From positions 1-64,000 of the forward strand of contig NZ_JACOFV010000008.1 in the NCBI RefSeq assembly GCF_014284255.1: a DNA stretch of 64,000 nucleotides, given 5' to 3'. Under the pieces are notes generated by a model, which was not told the origin of the DNA, did no database searches, and was given only the letters and a program-made list of their open reading frames with translations. The DNA comes from Cognatundibacterium jejuense (lineage in GTDB: Bacteria; Pseudomonadota; Gammaproteobacteria; Burkholderiales; Burkholderiaceae_D). This document shows, piece by piece, positions 35,606 through 44,787 of the stretch. Every line of letters starts with the position of its first letter. Within the stretch, counting starts at the first letter, position 1. The translations under genes and the position numbers were made by a program.

Positions 35606-36859
35606 ATGAAACTCAAAAAACTGACACTCGCAGTTCTGGCAGGCACCACGTTACTCGCAGGCGCTAGCGTTGCCCAGGCAGCAGAAGTTGAAGTATTGCA
35701 TTACTGGACCTCAGGTGGCGAAGCCAAATCGGTCGCTGAATTGAAAAAAATGATGGAAGCCAAGGGCGTGGCATGGAAAGATTTCGCGGTGGCCGGTGGT
35801 GCTGGTGAAAACGCCATGACCGCACTCAAAGCCCGCGTTATCGCTGGTAGCGCGCCAACCGCAGCATTAATCAAAGGCCCATCGATTCAGGAATGGGGCA
35901 ATGAAGGCGTATTGGCAAATATTGATGCGGCAGCAGCTGAAGGTAAATGGGATGCATCCCTGCCACCTATGCTGGCCAATATCATGAAATACAAAGGCCA
36001 CTATGTCGCAGCACCGGTCAATGTGCATCGTGTTAACTGGTTGTGGGTCAATCCAGAAGTATTGAAAAAATCGGGCGCTAAAGTACCAACGAATTTTGCT
36101 GAATTCTTTGACGCCGCAGACAAAATCAAAAAAGCTGGTTACGTCGCAATTGCCCACGGTGGCCAACCCTGGCAAGACGCGACGGTATTTGAATCTGTCG
36201 CCTTGGGTGTAGGCGGTGCCGATTTCTACAAAAAAGCGATTGTACAATTGGATCAGGCAAGTCTGACTGGTCCGACGATGATCAAAACCTTTGATACCCT
36301 GGCAAAAATCAAAACGTACATCGACAAAGACTCTGCAGGTCGTGATTGGAACTTGGCAACAGCGATGGTCATTAATGGCAAAGCCGGTATGCAATTCATG
36401 GGTGACTGGGCAAAAGGAGAATTTACCGCTGCTGGCAAACAACCAGGTAAAGATTTCTTGTGTGTTGCAGCACCTGGCACAGAAAAATCTTTCACGTTTA
36501 ACGTCGACTCTCTGACGATGTTTGCCGTCAAAGGTGCCGACGCACAAAAAGCCCAACTGACTTTGGCTGGCGCGGTGATGAGCCCGGAATTTCAGGAAGT
36601 ATTTAACTTGAACAAAGGTTCCATCCCAGCTCGTGCAGGTGTTTCTCGTGCGAAGTTCGATAGCTGCGCTTTGAAATCCATGGACGATATGGATGCAAGC
36701 AGCAAAGCAGGCAGTTTTGTACCTAGTTTTGCGCACGGTATGGCAATTGACTCCGCTAAAGCTGGTGCAATTCAAGACGTGATTGCGAAATTCATGAATT
36801 CCAACATGACATCGCAAGCAGCAGTGCAAGCATTGGCGAAAGCTGCAAAAACGAAGTAA
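35606..36859 (+). CDS. gtsA: Periplasmic glucose/mannose-type binding protein (GtsA-like)
   Basis: A 417-residue family 1 solute-binding protein with a signal peptide (residues 1-25, VAQAAEVEV at the junction). The mature protein has LHYWTSGGEAKSV, AHGGQPWQDATVFE and MQFMGDWAKGEF, as in the glucose/mannose receptors of Pseudomonas gtsABCD and Thermus. It delivers sugar to the two permeases encoded downstream. GGAGA lies before the ATG. A strong stem-loop separates it from the permease genes, which may explain the usual excess of binding protein. The paralogue at 32482 lies in the two-component operon. Confidence 0.93.
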   Translation: MKLKKLTLAVLAGTTLLAGASVAQAAEVEVLHYWTSGGEAKSVAELKKMMEAKGVAWKDFAVAGGAGENAMTALKARVIAGSAPTAALIKGPSIQEWGNEGVLANIDAAAAEGKWDASLPPMLANIMKYKGHYVAAPVNVHRVNWLWVNPEVLKKSGAKVPTNFAEFFDAADKIKKAGYVAIAHGGQPWQDATVFESVALGVGGADFYKKAIVQLDQASLTGPTMIKTFDTLAKIKTYIDKDSAGRDWNLATAMVINGKAGMQFMGDWAKGEFTAAGKQPGKDFLCVAAPGTEKSFTFNVDSLTMFAVKGADAQKAQLTLAGAVMSPEFQEVFNLNKGSIPARAGVSRAKFDSCALKSMDDMDASSKAGSFVPSFAHGMAIDSAKAGAIQDVIAKFMNSNMTSQAAVQALAKAAKTK

Positions 36860-36909
36860 AGATTCCTTAGGTTTCACCCGAGTACCAGCTTAGTCAATGA
36901 CCTCGCTGG

Positions 36910-36945
36910 TGAGCTGATGCAGAACCTCCCCCCTGCATCAGCTCA
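36910..36945 (+). other. Intercistronic stem-loop between binding-protein and permease genes
   Basis: TGAGCTGATGCAG (36910-36922) pairs perfectly with CTGCATCAGCTCA (36933-36945) around a C-rich loop, 22 bases before the permease ATG. With no T-run it is probably a partial terminator or 3' stabiliser that lowers permease expression relative to the binding protein. Confidence 0.6.
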
Positions 36946-36966
36946 GCTCACCCCCCGGAGACAAGC

Positions 36967-37914
36967 ATGTCGGTTACATCCCCGTCAGAAATAAAAATTC
37001 CCTATTCACCCAAAAAAGCTTCTATGCCAAATCGTCTGCAAGCTTTCGCAGATGTCTGGTTGCCGCGTCTGGTGTTATCGCCAACGGTATTTGCATCGTT
37101 GCTGTTTGTGTATGGTTTTATCGCATTCACCGCCTATCTTTCTTTGACTGATTCGCGTCTGATGCCAAATTACGAGCTGACCGGATTTGGTCAGTATCAA
37201 GCCCTGTTTGAATTGGATCGCTGGTGGGTATCAGCGGCCAATCTGGGTATTTTTGGTGGTTTGTTTATTCTGTTTTGCCTGGTCGTTGGGCTGCTGATGG
37301 CGGTCTTTCTGGATCAAAAAATTCGTATGGAAGGCGCCCTACGCGCCATCTATCTGTACCCGATGGCACTATCCTTCATCGTTACCGGTGTAGCGTGGAA
37401 GTGGATCTTAAATCCTGGTCTGGGTTTAGAAAAAATGGTGCGTGAGTGGGGCTTTCCTGACTTCTCTATGGACTGGTTGGTCAATTCTGATATGGCGATT
37501 TATACCGTTGTCATTGCGGGCGTCTGGCAGTCTTCTGGTTTTGTGATGGCGCTGTTCCTCGCAGGCTTACGCGGTGTCGACGATAGCATCATCAAAGCCG
37601 CGATGGTCGATGGGGCGAGTTTGCCGACCATTTATCGCCGCATTGTGATTCCTGCCTTGCGCCCTGTGTTTTTTAGCGTGTTGTTAGTGTTATCGCATAT
37701 CGCTATTAAGAGTTTCGATTTGGTGATGGCATTGACAGCGGGTGGACCAGGTACTTCATCCGACGTACCAGCGATTTTTATGTATCAATTTTCTTTCACC
37801 CGCGGTCAGCTTGGTTTGGGCGCTGCTTCCGCCATGATGATGTTGATGACCGTGTTGGCAGTCTTGGTGCCATTGATTTATCTGGAAAGTAAGGAGGCCA
37901 AACATGGGCACTGA
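36967..37914 (+). CDS. gtsB: Sugar ABC transporter permease (GtsB-like)
   Basis: A 315-residue inner-membrane protein of the MalF-like permease family with six spans after a polar N-terminal tail (residues 1-35). The EAA loop contacting the ATPase is visible as DDSIIKAAMVDGASLPTIYRRIVIP near residues 207-230. GGAGA lies before the start. It forms the channel together with GtsC, which overlaps its end by 11 bases, and is energised by the UgpC/MalK-type ATPase encoded next. Glucose as substrate is inferred from the operon with glk. Confidence 0.93.
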   Translation: MSVTSPSEIKIPYSPKKASMPNRLQAFADVWLPRLVLSPTVFASLLFVYGFIAFTAYLSLTDSRLMPNYELTGFGQYQALFELDRWWVSAANLGIFGGLFILFCLVVGLLMAVFLDQKIRMEGALRAIYLYPMALSFIVTGVAWKWILNPGLGLEKMVREWGFPDFSMDWLVNSDMAIYTVVIAGVWQSSGFVMALFLAGLRGVDDSIIKAAMVDGASLPTIYRRIVIPALRPVFFSVLLVLSHIAIKSFDLVMALTAGGPGTSSDVPAIFMYQFSFTRGQLGLGAASAMMMLMTVLAVLVPLIYLESKEAKHGH

Positions 37915-38773
37915 TTCCAAATTCACTTTCAGTCCGGGACGTATTTTCATTTATGCCTTGCTGATATTTTGCGCGCTGTATTACCTCGCTCCTTTGTATG
38001 TGATGCTGACGACATCGGTTAAATCGCTGGATGAAATCCGCAGCGGTAATTTGCTCGATTTTCCACGTCACCCGACCTTTGATGCATGGCAAAAAGCCTG
38101 GGGCGGTGCATGTACTGGTGTGCGTTGCGATGGTTTGTCACCTTATTTCTGGAACTCGGTCAAGATGGCGGTGCCTGCGGTATTGATTTCTACCCTGATC
38201 GGTTCGCTCAACGGTTATGTACTCGCGCACTGGAAATTCAAACGTTCAGAAATTATTTTCACGGCATTAATGGTAGGTTGCTTTATCCCTTTCCAGGTTG
38301 TGATTTTGCCGATGGCGCGATTGTTGGGTTTAGCCGAACTCGCCAATACCACGATGGGTCTGGTGTTCGTTCACGTGGTGTATGGCGTTGCTTTTACCAC
38401 TTTGTTTTTCCGCAATTACTACATCAGCGTTCCGGATGAATTAGTCAAAGCAGCGCGGATCGATGGTGCAGGCTTTTTCCGGATTTATCGCAGCGTCATA
38501 CTGCCATTGTCCTTGCCGATTTTTATGGTGTGCTTTATCTGGCAATTCACACAAATCTGGAATGACTTTTTATTTGGTGTCGTGTTTGGTGGTACCGATG
38601 CACAACCAGTGACAGTTGCCTTGAATAATCTGGTCAATACTTCCACTGGCGTCACTGAATACAACGTCAATATGGCGGCCGCAATTATCGCTGCGCTACC
38701 AACGTTAGGATTGTATTTATTGGCTGGAAAATATTTTGTACGCGGCTTAACTGCCGGTGCAGTCAAAGGCTAA
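37904..38773 (+). CDS. gtsC: Sugar ABC transporter permease (GtsC-like)
   Basis: A 289-residue inner-membrane permease of the MalG-like family with six spans (first near 12-32). The EAA loop is DELVKAARIDGAGFFRIYRSVILP near residues 180-203, and the C-terminus ends YFVRGLTAGAVKG, a form normal for this subfamily. Its start lies 11 bases inside gtsB, with AAGGAGG ahead of it, so translation is coupled. It pairs with GtsB and is followed after 110 bases by the ATPase gene. Confidence 0.93.
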   Translation: MGTDSKFTFSPGRIFIYALLIFCALYYLAPLYVMLTTSVKSLDEIRSGNLLDFPRHPTFDAWQKAWGGACTGVRCDGLSPYFWNSVKMAVPAVLISTLIGSLNGYVLAHWKFKRSEIIFTALMVGCFIPFQVVILPMARLLGLAELANTTMGLVFVHVVYGVAFTTLFFRNYYISVPDELVKAARIDGAGFFRIYRSVILPLSLPIFMVCFIWQFTQIWNDFLFGVVFGGTDAQPVTVALNNLVNTSTGVTEYNVNMAAAIIAALPTLGLYLLAGKYFVRGLTAGAVKG

Positions 38774-38883
38774 ATTTTGTAGTGCTGAGTGTATACAACT
38801 TAACACCTACCAAAACAAAGATAGATCGCCGCACGGTCCAACTATGACGACGTGCTGCAATAAGAAATCAGGAGATATAAAAC

Positions 38884-40020
38884 ATGGCTAGCTTATCCAT
38901 CCGCGGTGTACGTAAGGTCTATCCGAACGGTGCAGAAATTTTAAAAGGCATCAACTTAGAAATTAAGGACGGCGAATTTCTGATATTGGTTGGCGGCTCT
39001 GGCTGCGGCAAATCTACGTTATTAAACATGATTGCTGGGTTGGAACCAATCTCTGAAGGTGACATTTACATTGGCGACAAATGCGTCAACGACGTACCAC
39101 CCAAGTCGCGCGATATTGCAATGGTGTTCCAGTCCTACGCGCTGTATCCAACCATGACAGTACGTGAAAACATTTCTTTCGGCTTAGGCATACGCAAAGT
39201 GCCGGCAGCAGAGCAAAAGAAAATTGTTGATCGCGTTGCCGAGACGTTGCAAATGACGCATTTACTCGATCGCAAACCAGCGCATTTGTCTGGCGGTCAG
39301 CGCCAGCGCGTAGCGATGGGGCGAGCGATTGCACGCAACCCTTCACTGTTTTTGTTCGACGAACCTTTATCAAATCTGGATGCAAAACTGCGCGTAGAAA
39401 TGCGTGCCGAAATCAAACTGATGCACCAACGTCTGAAAACCACCACGGTCTATGTGACGCATGATCAGGTAGAAGCGATGACCTTGGGCGACAAGATCGC
39501 GGTGATGAAAGATGGTGTAGTTCAGCAATTTGGCAGCCCACAAGAAATCTACGACAGACCAGCAAATATGTTCGTTGCAGGTTTTATCGGTTCACCATCG
39601 ATGAATTTTTTACGTGGCAAATTACAAACTCATCAAGATGGTCTGGGTTTTGCAGTGGAACACGCGGGTAAGCAAACGGTATTACCTATTCCTACGTCTC
39701 ATCTGCAGGCGGTTAAAGGCTTACGCAACAAAGACGGCGACATCATTTTAGGTATCCGCCCTGAACACGTCACTGATGCTGAAAGCGCGCGCCGCTCTGA
39801 ATCAGCCAATGGCTATCACCCCACTGAAGTCGATTGCGTCATTGATCTGACGGAACCAACCGGCCCCGACACCTTGGTGTTCTCCAGCTTTAATGGCGAA
39901 CGCATTACTTGCCGCACCCATCCACGTGCGGCGGCGAAACCCGGTCAGGCGATGCGACTGGCTTTTGATTTATCGAAGGCAGTTTTTTTTGATCCGGAAA
40001 CTGAGCAAAGTCTGCTTTAA
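38884..40020 (+). CDS. gtsD: Sugar ABC transporter ATPase (UgpC/MalK family, GtsD-like)
   Basis: A 378-residue ATPase. The nucleotide-binding domain (residues 1-240) has Walker A GGSGCGKST near 37-45, the Q-loop FQSYALYP, the signature LSGGQRQRVA near 136, Walker B LFLFDEP and the switch His in VTHDQ. A C-terminal OB-type regulatory domain (about 245-378) with GIRPEHV is usual for MalK/UgpC proteins and can bind regulators. A good ribosome site (AGGAGATA) precedes the ATG. It powers GtsBC and is followed 30 bases later by glucokinase. Confidence 0.95.
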   Translation: MASLSIRGVRKVYPNGAEILKGINLEIKDGEFLILVGGSGCGKSTLLNMIAGLEPISEGDIYIGDKCVNDVPPKSRDIAMVFQSYALYPTMTVRENISFGLGIRKVPAAEQKKIVDRVAETLQMTHLLDRKPAHLSGGQRQRVAMGRAIARNPSLFLFDEPLSNLDAKLRVEMRAEIKLMHQRLKTTTVYVTHDQVEAMTLGDKIAVMKDGVVQQFGSPQEIYDRPANMFVAGFIGSPSMNFLRGKLQTHQDGLGFAVEHAGKQTVLPIPTSHLQAVKGLRNKDGDIILGIRPEHVTDAESARRSESANGYHPTEVDCVIDLTEPTGPDTLVFSSFNGERITCRTHPRAAAKPGQAMRLAFDLSKAVFFDPETEQSLL

Positions 40021-40050
40021 GCAGTAATAAACAGTGCTAAGGAGCTAAAC

Positions 40051-41034
40051 ATGCGCTTTCCTAAATTATTTGCAGACATTGGTGGCACCAATGCCCGCTT
40101 TGCCTTGGAGACTTCACCTGGTGTTTTGGCGGCGGTGAAGGTACTTGCTTGCGCTGACTATCCGCAACTTGCCGATGCGATGCACCACTATTTACAGACG
40201 AGCGAAGCGAGAGCAGCAGGTGCTGATCAGGTAAAAAATGCCGGGATTGCGATTGCCAATCCTATCCACGGGGATTGGGTACAAATGACCAATCATCATT
40301 GGAGTTTCTCTATCGAAGCAACACGCCAGCTATTTCAATTGGAGAGTCTGGATGTAGTCAATGATTTCACCGCCTTAGCCATGTCTCTGCCTCTTCTTGG
40401 TATGCAACAATTGACGCAGGTGGGTGGTCGTACAGCGATTCCAGATAGCGCGATTGGTTTATTGGGTGCAGGTACCGGACTAGGTGTGTCTGGCTTAATT
40501 CCTTCCGCCGATGGCTGGAAACCTTTGCACAGCGAAGGCGGTCACGTCAGTTTCACACCAGCAAACCGACGGGAAATTGATATTCTGGAATTTGCATGGC
40601 AAGAATTTGATCATGTGTCTGCCGAACGGTTGTTGTCTGGTCCTGGCTTGAAATTGATTTATCGCGCGCTCGCTGCCAGTCAACAACAAATTGCCGAAGA
40701 CATCGAAGCACCAGACATTGTGCAACGTGGACTGAACCAACAATGCCCGATTTGCAGTGACGTACTGGCTAGCTTTTGTGACATGTTAGGAACCATGGCG
40801 GGCAATCTGGCGGTCACACTCGGTGCACGCGGTGGCATCTATATCGGCGGTGGTATCGTGCCCAGACTGGGTGACTATATATTGCGTTCAGGCTTCCGTC
40901 AGCGATTTGAACAAAAAGGACGTTTCACGCAATATTTGTCCGAGATACCGGTGTTTGTGATTACCGAGCCCTATCCGGCGTTTATTGGTTTGTCAGCCCT
41001 ACTCCAACAAGCCCCCTCTGCGCTGGCAGCTTGA
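40051..41034 (+). CDS. glk: Glucokinase
   Basis: A 327-residue cytosolic enzyme phosphorylating glucose to glucose-6-phosphate. It belongs to the proteobacterial glucokinase family: ADIGGTNARFAL at residues 9-20 binds phosphate, VVNDFTALA near 108 carries the catalytic Asp, GAGTGLGVSGL near 145 and HSEGGHVSFTP near 165 follow, and GGIYIGGGIVPRL lies near 265. AGGAG precedes the ATG. As last gene of the porin-gtsABCD operon it traps imported glucose, linking uptake to the hexose-phosphate pool. Confidence 0.96.
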   Translation: MRFPKLFADIGGTNARFALETSPGVLAAVKVLACADYPQLADAMHHYLQTSEARAAGADQVKNAGIAIANPIHGDWVQMTNHHWSFSIEATRQLFQLESLDVVNDFTALAMSLPLLGMQQLTQVGGRTAIPDSAIGLLGAGTGLGVSGLIPSADGWKPLHSEGGHVSFTPANRREIDILEFAWQEFDHVSAERLLSGPGLKLIYRALAASQQQIAEDIEAPDIVQRGLNQQCPICSDVLASFCDMLGTMAGNLAVTLGARGGIYIGGGIVPRLGDYILRSGFRQRFEQKGRFTQYLSEIPVFVITEPYPAFIGLSALLQQAPSALAA

Positions 41035-41071
41035 GAAAAACGCGGCATCGTTCAGCTCAGCGCGGGCAAAT

Positions 41072-42028
41072 TTATTTTGCTCGCACTGATACGTCTGCCA
41101 TCAAACTTTTAGTTCCCAGCCATTTTTTGCTCTGACATAAATCTCGCGTCAGTTCGAGAACCAATTTTTCCACTGCCATCGCGGCGTTGGTCAGCGGAAT
41201 ATTTTTTGAAGCGCATAAACTGACGGTGCGTGATAACTGCACGTCGCTGATTGCCGTCGCTATCATTTCACCACGCTCGATTTCTGCCACCAATGGCGAT
41301 ACCGGTAAAATCGTCGCCCCCATATCTGCCATGAGTGCCGATTTCAAAATCGCTATTGAGGTAATATCGATCACGTTTTCGATACGCAAGCCTTGCTGCC
41401 TGACGACCTGTTCTATGCGCGGCCTTACGCCATGCTGAATGCTAGGTAAAATCAAAGGCACTTGCAGCGCTTTTTCCAGACTGATCGATTTGCGCTTACA
41501 AGCGAATTGTGATCCGGCACGCGTGATGAACATCATCTCTTCTTCGACCAACGCGGTGGTGGCAAAATTACTGAGCTGCCCATCATCAAATAAAATCGCC
41601 AGATTTAAGCGCCCCGAGCGCAACTGTTCTGTCAGATTGCCAGTCAGTTCTTCCGTCAATTGAAAGACGATATCTGGATATGCCGCTCGTACCGCTGTCA
41701 GTAAAGGAAATGCCAACGCACCGGAGGCACTTTGCGGGATGCCCAGGGCAACAGTTCCGCTGGGCTTATCCGTCGATTGCGCGACTGCAGATTTGGCGTC
41801 ACTGACTTGTTTTAAGATCGCCAGCGCATGTTCATAAAACACTTTGCCAGCATCGGTTGCCTGCATACCTTGTGCTGAACGATGCAATAAAGTCGCGCCG
41901 AGTTCTTCTTCCAATTGCTGCAATTGTTGCGTCAAGGCAGGCTGCACGATATGCAAGACCTTGGCAGCACGCGACAATGATCCGTGATCAACGATAGCAA
42001 CAAAATAGCGTAGCTGGCGTAATTCCAT
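41072..42028 (-). CDS. LysR family transcriptional regulator (Nac-like)
   Basis: A 318-residue regulator with an N-terminal winged helix-turn-helix (MELRQLRYFVAIVDHGSLSR with the recognition helix AAKVLHIVQPALTQQLQQLE, residues 18-37) and a C-terminal LysR substrate-binding domain (about 92-295). The pattern is close to the Nac/CynR-type subgroup. Its start lies 3 bases after the Lrp-type gene upstream, so both are made from one transcript. They diverge from an EamA exporter, the most likely target; the effector is not known. Confidence 0.93.
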   Translation of the reverse strand: MELRQLRYFVAIVDHGSLSRAAKVLHIVQPALTQQLQQLEEELGATLLHRSAQGMQATDAGKVFYEHALAILKQVSDAKSAVAQSTDKPSGTVALGIPQSASGALAFPLLTAVRAAYPDIVFQLTEELTGNLTEQLRSGRLNLAILFDDGQLSNFATTALVEEEMMFITRAGSQFACKRKSISLEKALQVPLILPSIQHGVRPRIEQVVRQQGLRIENVIDITSIAILKSALMADMGATILPVSPLVAEIERGEMIATAISDVQLSRTVSLCASKNIPLTNAAMAVEKLVLELTRDLCQSKKWLGTKSLMADVSVRAK

Positions 42029-42031
42029 ACC

Positions 42032-42478
42032 CTACTCCACAGGTTTGATCGCCCGTCGCTCGATCGACGACGATAAGATCAATGAAGTCGAGGTGACGCC
42101 ACAACGCGCGAGGCTGGTGATGACGCGCTCCAATTCTTTGACCGATGGTGCAACAACTTTAACGATCACGCAGTCTTCGCCCGTAATTGCGTGGCACTCG
42201 ATCACTTCTGGTACTTGTTCCGCGATTTTGACAACTGGCATATCGCTGGAACGGCTGGCTATCCGCACAAAAGCGGTAATGCCATAGCCAAGCGCTTCCG
42301 GATTGACATGCGCGTGATAGCCAGTAATCACATTCGCTGCCTCCATCCGTTTGATACGTTCCGCAACCGCTGGCTGACTTAAATGAATACGGCGACCGAT
42401 TTCGGCCAGCGTGACTCTGGCATCTGCCTGCAAAATATCGAGGATTTTTGCGTCCATCAGGTCAAATTCTATCTTCAT
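42032..42478 (-). CDS. Lrp/AsnC family transcriptional regulator
   Basis: A 148-residue regulator with an N-terminal helix-turn-helix (residues 8-50, DAKILDILQADARVTLAEIG and LSQPAVAERIKRME) and a C-terminal RAM/AsnC ligand-binding domain (about 68-140, with ECHAITGEDCVIVKV). Lrp/AsnC proteins sense amino acids and often control the neighbouring amino-acid exporter. The EamA exporter starts 126 bases away on the other strand, and a LysR gene follows directly, so a joint role in amino-acid efflux control is inferred. Confidence 0.94.
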   Translation of the reverse strand: MKIEFDLMDAKILDILQADARVTLAEIGRRIHLSQPAVAERIKRMEAANVITGYHAHVNPEALGYGITAFVRIASRSSDMPVVKIAEQVPEVIECHAITGEDCVIVKVVAPSVKELERVITSLARCGVTSTSLILSSSIERRAIKPVE

Positions 42479-42604
42479 GGTAAAACCTTGATTTTTCAGT
42501 CGATTTAAAAGAAATGTACCTGATTTACCTTGCTTTATCCATTTAAAATCGCTCCTGACTCACATACACTGTTGTATCCCTAGTTTCATTCCAGCACCAA
42601 TACT

Positions 42605-43477
42605 ATGCGCCATTTGCCTCGTTCTGTTTTAATTGCCTTACTCACCGTCTATATCGTCTGGGGGTCGACTTATTTTGCGATTCAAGTCGCACTCGAGTCA
42701 TTCCCGCCATTAATGATGATAGGCACGCGCTTCGTTGCTGCTGGATCCATACTCTTTGCGTGGCAACTGTGGCGTGGTGCGCGTATTCCGACTCTGCGGG
42801 AATGGCGCGATGGCGGAATCGTTGGCATCTTAATGCTAGGCGGCGGAACGGGCTTAACCGCCTGCGCCGAACAATATGTGTCGTCCGGATTAACGGCGGT
42901 ATTTATTGCATGCTCACCGATGATATTGTCTGGTCTTTCTGGTCTTTTTGGTGACTGGCCCAAACGTCGTGAATGGCTGGGTATTGTGTGCGGTTTTGCC
43001 GGTGCGGTGTTGCTTGCTTCTGACGGTGAGTTTGCGGCGAAACCTATCGGTATCATTTTGTTGCTAGCAGCTATTTTGAGCTGGGACGTAGGTTCAATTT
43101 TGTCGCAGAAAAAATTAAAAATGGCGGCTGGCGGCATGGGTTTTGCCAGTGAAATGTTGGTAGGCGGTATTTTTCTGGTGCTGTGTAGCGCTATCATTGG
43201 TGAACATGCGACGGGTGCCGTTACTTTCAAAGCAGTAGCCGCCTGGTTTTATCTGGTGACCGCAGGTTCTTTGCTCGCCTTCACCGCATATATGTATTTG
43301 CTGTCAAAAGTACATACTGGACTGGCGGGCAGTTATGCTTATGTGAATCCAGTGATTGCAGTTGCACTGGGAGCAAGCTTCGGTGGCGAACACATATCAG
43401 GCAAAGCGATGTTTGCGATGGCAATCATTCTTGGCAGCGTGATTGTGTTAACTACCTCACGCAAGCTCGCCAAATGA
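42605..43477 (+). CDS. EamA/DMT superfamily exporter (YedA-like)
   Basis: A 290-residue inner-membrane transporter with ten spans in two EamA repeats (residues about 8-135 and 150-285). Typical pieces are VYIVWGSTYFAIQVALESFPP near 16-36 in span 1 and GSYAYVNPVIAVALG near 240 in the second repeat, as in YedA. It probably exports an amino acid or metabolite. It diverges from the lrp-lysR pair, which probably regulates it. A second DMT exporter lies at 20411, of another subgroup. Confidence 0.93.
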   Translation: MRHLPRSVLIALLTVYIVWGSTYFAIQVALESFPPLMMIGTRFVAAGSILFAWQLWRGARIPTLREWRDGGIVGILMLGGGTGLTACAEQYVSSGLTAVFIACSPMILSGLSGLFGDWPKRREWLGIVCGFAGAVLLASDGEFAAKPIGIILLLAAILSWDVGSILSQKKLKMAAGGMGFASEMLVGGIFLVLCSAIIGEHATGAVTFKAVAAWFYLVTAGSLLAFTAYMYLLSKVHTGLAGSYAYVNPVIAVALGASFGGEHISGKAMFAMAIILGSVIVLTTSRKLAK

Positions 43478-43485
43478 ACATCAGT

Positions 43486-44532
43486 TTAGAAAAATTCGGC
43501 AATATCGTTAGAATATTCCTGATGTAAATCTCCATTCGCCACCAGCATGTCGTAGTGACAGGTTTGGTTACGACCATGCGTTTTTGCGTAATACAAAGCC
43601 TGATCGGCGCGACCAACTGTCGCGACGGCTGGCTCAAACGTATCAATCCGCGCGAACCCTATGCTGACCGTGACCTGTCCGACTTGCGGAAAATGGTATT
43701 GCTCCACATTGGTACGGAATTGATCCAGAACTCTGTGTGCGTCACTGAGACTACTTGAATGCACCAAAATCAAAAACTCTTCGCCACCAAAGCGGAATAA
43801 ATGATCGTTGGGCTGGAATGAATTGCGCATAATATTGGCAATTAAGATTAATACTTCATCGCCATACAAATGACCAAACTGGTCATTGACTCGTTTGAAA
43901 TAATCAATGTCAACCACGGCCAGCCAATGGTAATGTTCCACTTTATTTTCGGTTTCTGACTGATCAGCGCCAACTTCAGCCTCCGCCAGAGGATGGTGAC
44001 CGACGTTCATACGCAACATCCGGGTGTAGCTGTCGTCAAAGGTTTTTCGGTTCAGCAAACCTGTCAACGAATCGCGTTCGTTGTAGTCTAGCAATGCCAG
44101 GAAATTTTTATAAACAATCAGCATCCCACGCAATACTTCCATGGTGTTGAGATTACGGTTGCCTGGACCAATCAGCTCTATCAATGCTTCCAACTGCTCT
44201 GCATTCCAGAGCAACAAGCATATACGCGGCTCATTATCAGTGACACATTCAATCACCGCTTGACGCCCGGCAATGGCCGTTTTCAGTTCCGGAATTTCGC
44301 TCAATTTATCCGACAATGGTATAGGCTCGGACTGATCGATCACATCGACGCCAGTCGCCGTAATATCCACTTTGGAAGTAAGAAAAGAGTTTGTACCGTC
44401 ATAACTGAGTTCAGAAATGCGTGCCGACCGGGCGGCGAAGATTTCGCGTAACGATGACGCTATCGAGATATTGAGCAAATCATGGTCGCGATAGCCGGTA
44501 ATTTCTACCAAATGCTTGATAATGGATTCCAT
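43486..44532 (-). CDS. Diguanylate cyclase with N-terminal sensor-like domain
   Basis: A 348-residue soluble protein. Residues 1-150 form a domain I do not recognise, possibly GAF-like. Residues about 160-335 are a GGDEF domain with active-site GGEEF in FRFGGEEFLIL, so c-di-GMP synthesis is expected. The inhibitory RxxD site is not intact (QPND at its place), suggesting no product inhibition at that site. It lies 9 bases from the end of the exporter gene, convergent with it, and next to a cluster of two further c-di-GMP genes. The signal sensed is unknown. Confidence 0.92.
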   Translation of the reverse strand: MESIIKHLVEITGYRDHDLLNISIASSLREIFAARSARISELSYDGTNSFLTSKVDITATGVDVIDQSEPIPLSDKLSEIPELKTAIAGRQAVIECVTDNEPRICLLLWNAEQLEALIELIGPGNRNLNTMEVLRGMLIVYKNFLALLDYNERDSLTGLLNRKTFDDSYTRMLRMNVGHHPLAEAEVGADQSETENKVEHYHWLAVVDIDYFKRVNDQFGHLYGDEVLILIANIMRNSFQPNDHLFRFGGEEFLILVHSSSLSDAHRVLDQFRTNVEQYHFPQVGQVTVSIGFARIDTFEPAVATVGRADQALYYAKTHGRNQTCHYDMLVANGDLHQEYSNDIAEFF

Positions 44533-44787
44533 GTTCGAGATCCCTGCAATGTACTCGAAAGACAGCCAAAAAAGAGGGTGAAAATTCCACCAGGCAACAT
44601 TTAAAAATCGGATTACTATCTCATCATCCGGATAATAAAGGAATTTATCTGATGTGCTGATTCAGTGTAGCAAATAATGATAGGCTTATAAGGTATTCAC
44701 AAGTTTTTACAAAAAATTTGATGCAAGTCCAGGATAGAAGAAGCTATTTCGCACATTCTGCCTTTGCCGCCCATGAGAGATACGCCA

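Noticed and set aside
35867-36877. 336-codon frame antisense to the GtsA-like gene
   Set aside because: It is the mirror of a well-conserved binding protein gene; its Cys/His-rich translation matches no family and has no ribosome site.
41062-41084. GCGGGCAAA/TTTGCTCGC hairpin between glk and the LysR gene
   Set aside because: Stem with one wobble and no T-run, partly inside the LysR coding end; too weak to call a terminator.
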